Source: CAZOOA01 sp964581355
Lineage (GTDB): Bacteria > Bacillota > Dethiobacteria > DTU022 > UBA8154
DNA length: 12,118 nucleotides
Direction: 5' to 3'
NCBI GenBank assembly: GCA_964581355.1
Contig: CAZOOA010000082.1
Location: 1-12,118 of the forward strand
The notes beneath the pieces are model-generated. The model had not been told where the DNA came from. It made no database searches and saw nothing but the letters and a program-made list of their open reading frames with translations. Shown here one piece after another: positions 7,420-12,118 of this stretch; within the stretch, counting starts at the first letter, position 1; each line of letters opens with the position of its first letter. A program made the translations under genes and the position numbers.

Positions 7420-7519
7420 CATCCGGCGCATGGGCCCTTGCGGGACCCTGGTTCCAGGGCCTTACCCTGAACCCCCTATTTTCCTCTATAATCGGGTTCT
7501 ATTTCCAATGCGCCGGATG
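7420..7519 (-). promoter_or_regulatory. Structured 100-base leader element between a strong Shine-Dalgarno and the cooC start
   Basis: A perfect 12-bp inverted repeat, CATCCGGCGCAT (7519-7508) and ATGCGCCGGATG (7431-7420) on the - strand, closes a 76-base interior. Inside are GAACCC/GGGTTC, GGCCCTGG/CCAGGGTC and CCC-GCAA-GGG hairpins. Directly 5' is AAAGGAGGTGA (7530-7520); directly 3' is GAATTAA and then the cooC ATG at 7412. With the stem closed, GGAGG lies about 10 unpaired bases from the ATG. A 10-codon TTG-started frame (7508-7476) is an alternative use of the strong Shine-Dalgarno, though its 14-base spacing is long. Not recognised as a known class. Confidence 0.5.
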
Positions 7520-7561
7520 TCACCTCCTTTCCTGTGGCAAATTGATTAATATGATTGTTAC

Positions 7562-7602
7562 AAGCAAAATGCACCGAAGCGCTTACGACTTTGGGCTTGC
7601 TT
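7562..7602 (-). promoter_or_regulatory. UUCG-capped hairpin upstream of the cooC leader element
   Basis: On the - strand, AAGCAA (7602-7597) pairs with TTGCTT (7567-7562) and encloses GCGC-TTCG-GTGC (7582-7571), a stem with a stable UUCG tetraloop closed by C-G. No clear T-run follows, so it is a poor terminator. It may protect the 3' end of the VWA message or belong to the cooC leader. Confidence 0.3.
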
Positions 7603-7627
7603 TAATAAACTTGTTTTCAGACCGGGG

Positions 7628-9427
7628 TCAGGCCAGCAGTTTTTTCGACATGACCTGCTCCAGGTCTGAGAGGGTGTTGCAGGGGAACATGGTGGCGGTC
7701 TTTTGAAAGGCAGCCACGGTAGAATATTTTTCCCATTCCTCTTCCGGCAGGGTGTTGAGCCAGAGGATCTCCTTAACCTGTTCACGCATTTTCTTCAACT
7801 CTTCCAGGGCATCCCGGTGACGGATTGTCCGGGTATCGCTGACGATAATCACGATGGTGTTGCGGGTCAGTTCCTCGCTGTAATCGAGGAGCAGCGTGCG
7901 CAGGGCCTTGTGCAGGCTTGTGCCCCCGCCCCACTCGCTGCTTTCCCGGACCAGGGAGGCCATGGTTTGATTAAAGTCCTGTCCCTGCTGAAAGTAAGGA
8001 GTCACCCGCTCTACGTTGTCGGAAAAGATGAAGCTCTCGATCCGCTGGACGGCAGTATTGAGCCCGTAGATAAACTGTAAAACAAAACTGGTATAGCGGA
8101 CCATGGAGCCGGAAACATCGCAGAGCAGCAGCAGCCGGGGCTTGCGGATCCGATGGCTTTTGTAGCGCAGTTTGAACGGCGCACCCCCGTACTGGATACT
8201 GCTGCGGATGGTCGCACGCAGATCCAGCCGGTTTTGTTTCCGGGTAACCCGGTAACGGCGGGAGATGCGGGTGACCAGCAGACGGGCCATTTTCCGGATC
8301 AGCATGGTAGCCTGGGGCAGGTCCTTGCGGGCGATATACTGCATGTCTTCGGTCAGGATGCTGTTTCCACCCTGCTGGCTCCCGGACCCCATGGCATCGC
8401 GGATGGAATTGAGCTCTTCATCGCCGATATCCTCCCGGGCCACGTTTTCCTTGATTTCCCGGTTCAGCTGCCGGTGCCAGAAGTTCAGGCGGCCCTTGAC
8501 CAGGGATTCCAGGAAGGGACGGTACTCCCGCTTCAAGGTATCCCGGCTTTTATTCATCTCCATAAATTCCTGGAGACGCTGTTTTTCCCGTTCGGGCATA
8601 TAGGCGTAGACCGTCTTTTCCATCTCGGTCAGTTCCATCTGTTCCCCGCGGAAATTGAAAATTTCCTCGGCCTCCTGCATCTGCTGTTCGTGCTGCTCAA
8701 GCTTTTGCTGCCGGTGCTGCCGGTACTCCTCCCGGGCTTCCAGGGCAGTAAAAAAGTGGTCAAAGGAATGATCAAAAAGCGGCTGGTCTTCGGATTTTTT
8801 TATTAGCGTGGCCTTCAACGCCCCCCGGACCTCCTGCCGTCTTTCGATGGGGATATGCTCCAGGGCCTGCAGGGCATCGATAACCTCGGAACTGCCGATG
8901 CGAATGCCTTCAGCCCGCAGCAGATAAACAAAGCGGATCAGGTTGTTCTCCAGGTAATTGGGCAGGCTACCCCCGGATGGGCAGGACCCGGGACGGGCAG
9001 AGGAAAACTGCCCGGCAGCGCCGCCTGCTTCACCGGATTTTCCGGACTGCCCCGTTTCTTTCCGGGATGAAGCGCTGCAAGAGTGGCCCGGACTGGATGT
9101 GCCGGCCTGCTGCGGGTGCCCCTGGCAGCTGCCCCCCTGCTCTTTTGCTGCCCGCCTGTCCCCCGAATTTGCAGGCCCACTTCCCTGCCTGTGCTCTTTC
9201 CCGGAGCTACTGCCAGCTGAAGGCAAACCGGGCTTTTTGCCTGGGGAGTAGGGCCGAGAGTCGGAGCGTCCGGGTTGTTCCCCGGGCTGTTCCCCGGGCT
9301 GATCTGGCTTCAGGGGTTCCCGGGCCATTTTCATCTCGTGGTTTTGCCGGGGCTCTGCAGGATCTTCTGCCTCACCTTTCAGGAAATGCAGTATTTTTTT
9401 GGGAGAAAAGTTCCAACGGTTCATCAT
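7628..9427 (-). CDS. CoxE-like von Willebrand factor A domain protein with long low-complexity N-terminus
   Basis: A 599-residue protein, partner type of MoxR AAA+ ATPases. Residues about 20-155 are Gly/Pro/Ser/Gln-rich with several Cys and a GEQPGEQPG repeat, so probably disordered. NYLENNLIRFVYLLRAEGIRIGSSEV (from about 157) is the conserved CoxE N-terminal block. A charged, Gln/Glu-rich helical stretch lies around 240-270. The C-terminal VWA domain has a complete metal-ion-dependent adhesion site: Asp437-Val-Ser439-Gly-Ser441, Thr503 in GGGTSL and Asp531 in SDTRT. CoxE of Oligotropha works with CoxD in assembling the active site of the Mo-Cu CO dehydrogenase; the target here is unknown. 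AAGGTGA precedes two adjacent ATGs (9427 and 9424); spacing slightly favours the second. It lies 99 bases after the ATPase gene. Confidence 0.85.
   Translation of the reverse strand: MMNRWNFSPKKILHFLKGEAEDPAEPRQNHEMKMAREPLKPDQPGEQPGEQPGRSDSRPYSPGKKPGLPSAGSSSGKEHRQGSGPANSGDRRAAKEQGGSCQGHPQQAGTSSPGHSCSASSRKETGQSGKSGEAGGAAGQFSSARPGSCPSGGSLPNYLENNLIRFVYLLRAEGIRIGSSEVIDALQALEHIPIERRQEVRGALKATLIKKSEDQPLFDHSFDHFFTALEAREEYRQHRQQKLEQHEQQMQEAEEIFNFRGEQMELTEMEKTVYAYMPEREKQRLQEFMEMNKSRDTLKREYRPFLESLVKGRLNFWHRQLNREIKENVAREDIGDEELNSIRDAMGSGSQQGGNSILTEDMQYIARKDLPQATMLIRKMARLLVTRISRRYRVTRKQNRLDLRATIRSSIQYGGAPFKLRYKSHRIRKPRLLLLCDVSGSMVRYTSFVLQFIYGLNTAVQRIESFIFSDNVERVTPYFQQGQDFNQTMASLVRESSEWGGGTSLHKALRTLLLDYSEELTRNTIVIIVSDTRTIRHRDALEELKKMREQVKEILWLNTLPEEEWEKYSTVAAFQKTATMFPCNTLSDLEQVMSKKLLA
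9277..9300 (+). repeat. Two tandem 12-base units in the VWA gene
   Basis: GTTCCCCGGGCT occurs twice back to back (9277-9288, 9289-9300). On the coding strand it gives the repeated GEQP peptide in the disordered N-terminal part, a likely slippage product. Confidence 0.8.
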
Positions 9428-9526
9428 TTCACCTTGCTTCTTTATTGCCCGGCCTGCAGCCTGCTATCCTTTCCAGCCAGCAAGACAGGGCTTCAATAAA
9501 TCATTTTTTGCTGCTTTGTTCGCAGC

Positions 9527-10420
9527 CTAGCCTAATGTGCCGGAGCGGCTCTTTTTTTCCAGGTTATCGGCACCGATCTTTTCCTGGAAGGTCTTTTGAT
9601 CCGCCCGGGACTTCAAGAGCATATTCAAAGTATGCTCAATGGTGCTGCTCTGGAGGCGGTCCCGGTTCAAGCTGACCAGGGCCCGCGTCCAGTCCAGGGT
9701 TTCAGCGATTGAAGGTTTTTTGCGGATCTCAGGGTTCTGGCGAATATAGTTGACGGCCCGGGCGATTTCCGCTGTCAGGCGCTCGCCGGCTTCAGGAACC
9801 TTCGCCTTGATAATCTGGATTTCCCGTTCCACCCCGGGAAAGTCCAGGTATAGAAACACGCAGCGCCGTTTCAAGCCGTCGGAAAGCTCCCTCTCGCTGT
9901 TGCTGGTCAAAACGACCATGGGAATCTGCCGCGCCTTGACCGTGCCCAGTTCGGGAATGGAAACCTGGAAGTCGGACAGTACTTCAAAAAGAAAAGCTTC
10001 AAACTCATCGTCGGATTTATCCACCTCGTCGATCAACAGAACCACTTTGCGACGGCTTTGGATCGCTTTCAACAGCGGCCGCTCCAGCAGGTATTCCGGC
10101 GAAAACAGGTCGGCCTCCAATTGAGAGGCAGGCTCACTCTGGCGGCTGAGCTGAATTTTCAGCAGCTGTTTCTGGTAATTCCACTCATAAAGCGCCTTGT
10201 TCTCGTCCAGCCCTTCATAGCACTGCAGCCGGATTAACTCCGTCCGGAACACTTCGGCCAGCACCTTGCCCATTTCCGTCTTCCCTACACCCGGCGGCCC
10301 CTCGATCAAGATAGGCTTGTTCAGCTGAAGGGCCAGGTAAACCGTCAGTGAAACATCATCGTCACATATATATCCCACGTCGTCTAACTTCTTGCGAAGT
10401 TCATCCAGGGTCATATTCAA
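9527..10420 (-). CDS. MoxR/CoxD-type AAA+ ATPase
   Basis: A 297-residue AAA+ chaperone-like ATPase of the MoxR group. Motifs in order: Walker A GPPGVGKTE (41-49), Walker B VVLLIDEVDK with Asp131-Glu132, sensor 1 VVLTSN ending at Asn174, and Arg185-Arg186 in LSDGLKRRC as arginine-finger candidates. These ATPases remodel or activate metalloenzymes together with a VWA protein; here that partner (CoxE-like) is the next gene. The closest described pair is CoxD/CoxE, but other MoxR pairs (for example CbbQ/CbbO and NorQ/NorD) have other targets. I chose TTG 10420 because AGGA lies about 9 bases upstream; ATG 10414 is a possible alternative with longer spacing. It is first in the likely operon with the VWA gene and cooC and is divergent from the Rrf2 gene. 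Confidence 0.85.
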   Translation of the reverse strand: MNMTLDELRKKLDDVGYICDDDVSLTVYLALQLNKPILIEGPPGVGKTEMGKVLAEVFRTELIRLQCYEGLDENKALYEWNYQKQLLKIQLSRQSEPASQLEADLFSPEYLLERPLLKAIQSRRKVVLLIDEVDKSDDEFEAFLFEVLSDFQVSIPELGTVKARQIPMVVLTSNSERELSDGLKRRCVFLYLDFPGVEREIQIIKAKVPEAGERLTAEIARAVNYIRQNPEIRKKPSIAETLDWTRALVSLNRDRLQSSTIEHTLNMLLKSRADQKTFQEKIGADNLEKKSRSGTLG

Positions 10421-10473
10421 TGAACATCTTCCTTTCCATACAAAAAAATCGCTTCAATGTGCCAGCATTTACT

Positions 10474-10479
10474 ATTATA
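10474..10479 (-). promoter_or_regulatory. Candidate -10 box of the moxR-VWA-cooC operon
   Basis: A consensus TATAAT lies on the - strand, about 53 bases before the TTG start. The -35 position at 17 bases (TGTTTT) is poor, so the promoter may need an activator or the upstream A/T-tracts. Transcription would start near 10467. Confidence 0.35.
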
Positions 10480-10676
10480 CAAAAAAATTCTTAAAAAAAA
10501 CACCCTTGGAGGCAGATTGATTGAAAAGAATATAAAATTTATTAGTTGGGAAGGAGTCGTATGAAGGATCCATTTTAGCATGAAAATGGAGTTTCCGTTT
10601 CCCGGTATCGGCTCCGGTTATCTTCGCGGCAAAGCGCTAAAAGCTCAGTTACAAGCTTTTGTGGCGGTTGTTGGAG

Positions 10677-10705
10677 TTGAATTTAATTGCCCGATATGTT
10701 ACAGT
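10677..10705 (+). promoter_or_regulatory. Promoter of the Rrf2-family regulator gene
   Basis: TTGAAT (10677-10682) and TACAGT (10700-10705) are 17 bases apart. The start point would be near 10712, inside the 10708-10725 palindrome, with a leader of about 48 bases before the ATG. Confidence 0.5.
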
Positions 10706-10707
10706 AA

Positions 10708-10725
10708 AGGTAATAATGTTTACCT
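10708..10725 (+). promoter_or_regulatory. Candidate operator palindrome at the Rrf2 promoter
   Basis: AGGTAA (10708-10713) and TTACCT (10720-10725) form a perfect 6-bp inverted repeat with a 6-base spacer over the predicted transcript start. The place fits autorepression by the dimeric Rrf2 product. The specificity is a guess from position only. Confidence 0.4.
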
Positions 10726-10759
10726 GGTAAGTAAAGTTTATGGTAGGAGGCGTGGAACT

Positions 10760-11203
10760 ATGATCTCCAAAAAAGCGGAATATGCTATAAATATCCTGGC
10801 TGAGCTGGCCCGCAGGGAAAGCGAGGAGCTGTTATCCTCCCGAAATATTGCCGGGACCCACGAAATACCGGTTACCCTGGTCGCTCAACTGGTTTCCCAG
10901 CTGCAAAAAAACGGCTTGATTGAAAGCAGCCGGGGGGCCAAGGGAGGAATTCGCCTGGCGCAGGCCCCGGAAAGGATTTCCTTAAAACAGGTTGTGGAAT
11001 TATTTGACGGCAACATCGGGATCAGCCGCTGTTTGAAAAGTGACGAATACTGCAATAAATCCGGTTATTGTCCCCTGCATCAAATCTGGAAGCGGGCTCA
11101 GGGGAAAATGCTGCAGGAGCTGGAGCAAACCAGTGTCCTGGACCTGGCCCAATCCTTTGATGCCAAACCCCAGTACACATCCATCAGAAAACATAATACG
11201 TAG
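10760..11203 (+). CDS. IscR-like Rrf2-family transcriptional regulator, probably Fe-S binding
   Basis: A 147-residue winged-helix regulator. MISKKAEYAINILAELA is the canonical Rrf2 start; SSRNIAGTHEIPVTLVAQLVSQLQKNGLI (about 26-54) is the helix-turn-helix region and SSRGAKGGIRLA the wing. Cys91, Cys98, Cys104 and His107 (in CPLH) have nearly the spacing of the IscR [2Fe-2S] ligands, so the protein probably senses Fe-S status, redox or a similar signal. I chose ATG 10760 because TAGGAGG lies 9 bases upstream. The frame is open back to an ATG at 10580, but that extension has no Shine-Dalgarno and would contain the promoter. It is divergent from the moxR-VWA-cooC genes and convergent with the HD-domain gene, so those genes and itself are the natural candidates for control. 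Confidence 0.9.
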   Translation: MISKKAEYAINILAELARRESEELLSSRNIAGTHEIPVTLVAQLVSQLQKNGLIESSRGAKGGIRLAQAPERISLKQVVELFDGNIGISRCLKSDEYCNKSGYCPLHQIWKRAQGKMLQELEQTSVLDLAQSFDAKPQYTSIRKHNT

Positions 11204-11293
11204 CTGCTCAACCCACTTATTACACTACACACTGCGAAACAGGCGTAACCAGAAAACCTTCTCAGCGGTTAATCATTTTTTGTCTAAACAGTT

Positions 11294-11322
11294 AAAAGCC
11301 GGTGCAACCTGCACCGGCTTTT
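11294..11322. terminator. Bidirectional intrinsic terminator
   Basis: AAAAGCCGGTGCA (11294-11306) and TGCACCGGCTTTT (11310-11322) form a perfect 13-bp inverted repeat with a 3-base gap. Its A and T ends give a T-run on both strands. It serves the Rrf2 gene (stop at 11203) and the convergent HD-domain gene (stop at 11363). Confidence 0.9.
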
Positions 11323-11362
11323 ATCTCTGGAGTAGATCCGAATTAACGCTGTTCTTGATAAT

Positions 11363-12118
11363 TTACTGCTGCTCCAGCAGCTGTTCCAGACGCTGGCGGG
11401 CATTTTCCGTGTTTAATCTTTGCTTAAAAAGAGCTTTTTCTTCTACGTCCCCGGCCCCCTGCTGCTTAAAGCGGGCGATCTCCAGGATGTCCTGCCACAA
11501 CCGGACATTTATCTCTTCATCTCTGTCTTGGCCCTTTTCAACCCTGGCGGAAGCTTCTCCCGAGATAATTTCCAGGGTTTTCTCCCGGACGGGCTGAGGC
11601 AGGGTAAGGTCTTTCATGATTTCCCCGGCGATTTTTCCACTTTCCTGCCGGATACACCGTTCTATCGCCTCTTCACTCTCCTCTTCACTGTCCAGCATCT
11701 CTTTACACCGGCTGTAACCCACATCGTGCAGGAGCGCCGCAGCGATGACAACGGGCGGATCAGCTTCTTTTTCCGTCTCCAGCAGTGCCGAGGCAACCCG
11801 GGCTGCTTCTTCCGTCAACTTGAAACGATGCAGTTCTCCCTTAAAATACCTGCGTACTTCGATCTCCAGTTTGTCCTTTAGCGCATCAGGCCGCTCAGTG
11901 AAAATGCTGGATATATCCCCTACGCATTGGTCAGCATAAGCGCACCACAGGGCGCAGCCCAAATTGAATTTGGGGTTTAGCACAGGCTCCTGGCACTGAG
12001 GACAGGTTCTTTTGGCATCCGTCTTCCAGAACTCCAGCCAACTTCCACAATGAGGACAGGGGTGCTCAAAAATATCTTCGGGCTTCCAGTTTCTCCGATC
12101 TTGACCAGGACATTTTGC
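11363..12118 (-). CDS. Zinc-ribbon and HD-domain protein (5' end beyond the window)
   Basis: The frame is open to the window edge; 251 codons are visible, beginning AKCPGQDRRNWKPEDIFEHPCPHC. That looks like the natural N-terminus, so perhaps only the start codon is missing. A GTG at 11983 would cut off the conserved cysteines and is unlikely. Numbered from the window edge, Cys21-x-x-Cys24 and Cys39-x-x-Cys42 form a zinc ribbon. Cys3 and Cys55-x3-Cys59-x5-Cys65 could form a second metal or Fe-S site. An HD domain follows with His97 and His131-Asp132 (ALLHDVGY), so a metal-dependent phosphohydrolase activity is plausible; the substrate is unknown. The C-terminus is charged and helical. I recall similar CPGQD...WKP HD proteins in anaerobes but cannot give a function. 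Confidence 0.8.
   Translation of the reverse strand, partial: AKCPGQDRRNWKPEDIFEHPCPHCGSWLEFWKTDAKRTCPQCQEPVLNPKFNLGCALWCAYADQCVGDISSIFTERPDALKDKLEIEVRRYFKGELHRFKLTEEAARVASALLETEKEADPPVVIAAALLHDVGYSRCKEMLDSEEESEEAIERCIRQESGKIAGEIMKDLTLPQPVREKTLEIISGEASARVEKGQDRDEEINVRLWQDILEIARFKQQGAGDVEEKALFKQRLNTENARQRLEQLLEQQ

Larger units (their letters stand above)
10421..10759. other. Divergent regulatory region between the ATPase operon and the Rrf2 gene
   Basis: This 339-base stretch holds no convincing protein gene. It contains A-tracts at 10442-10448, 10481-10487 and 10493-10500, a -10 box for the ATPase operon, and a 5-codon frame MKDPF (10561-10578) with GGGAAGGAG just upstream. An inverted repeat AAAAGCT (10639-10645) / AGCTTTT (10654-10660) follows, then the Rrf2 promoter and its overlapping palindrome. 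Confidence 0.6.

Noticed and set aside
7420..7519. The 12-bp inverted repeat as the ends of a miniature transposable element
   Set aside because: No target-site duplication is visible at its edges and there is only one copy in the window; the RNA leader reading explains its position better, though a genome-wide copy search could reopen this.
8153..8806. 217-codon + strand frame opposite the VWA gene, with a hydrophobic C-terminus
   Set aside because: Antisense to the CoxE-like core; the Leu/Val-rich end comes from Gln/Glu codons on the true coding strand.
10441..10500. A-tracts as phased bent DNA
   Set aside because: The three tracts are not spaced at helical repeats (39 and 12 bases), so intrinsic bending is not clearly supported.

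Overview
The window looks like a chromosomal segment from an anaerobic, endospore-forming, moderately GC-rich member of the Firmicutes, of the Moorella/Pelotomaculum/Desulfotomaculum kind. The indications are a Spo0E-type sporulation phosphatase, strong AAGGAGG-type ribosome binding sites, sigma-A promoters, a SAM-I riboswitch in front of metK, and a CooC-type nickel CO-dehydrogenase maturation ATPase. The genus is an inference; no rRNA or other phylogenetic marker is present.

Layout. 1-225 (+): a short Spo0E-like gene. 226-474: no protein gene, but a run of hairpins ending in a strong bidirectional terminator. 475-5137 (-): three housekeeping genes, read from high to low coordinates as fabZ, metK and recD2. 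metK has its own promoter, a SAM-I riboswitch with an intrinsic terminator, and a terminator after the gene. recD2 has its own promoter just below that terminator. 5252-6469 (+): a tandem HD / HD-GYP protein divergent from fabZ, probably a cyclic-di-GMP phosphodiesterase. 6651-10420 (-): a likely operon of a MoxR/CoxD-type AAA+ ATPase, a CoxE-like VWA protein with a long low-complexity N-terminus, and cooC. 10760-11203 (+): an IscR-like Rrf2 regulator with three Cys and one His placed to hold an Fe-S cluster, divergent from the ATPase operon. 11363-12118 (-): a zinc-ribbon plus HD-domain protein whose 5' end leaves the window. It converges on the Rrf2 gene, and the two share a near-perfect bidirectional terminator.

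How the genes may work together. CoxD/CoxE (MoxR + VWA) pairs are maturation factors of the aerobic Mo-Cu CO dehydrogenase, and CooC is the nickel-insertion ATPase of the unrelated anaerobic Ni-Fe enzyme. Finding both types in one transcriptional direction next to an Fe-S sensing regulator suggests a metallocofactor maturation module. This is inference, because no CO dehydrogenase gene lies in the window.

The most unusual DNA is the 215-base gap in front of cooC. A near-perfect Shine-Dalgarno sequence lies about 110 bases from the start codon. Between the two is an element exactly 100 bases long, closed by a perfect 12-bp inverted repeat. If the stem forms, it places the Shine-Dalgarno about 10 bases from the ATG. 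This may be a hairpin-bridged or ligand-controlled ribosome binding site. I did not recognise it as a known riboswitch class.
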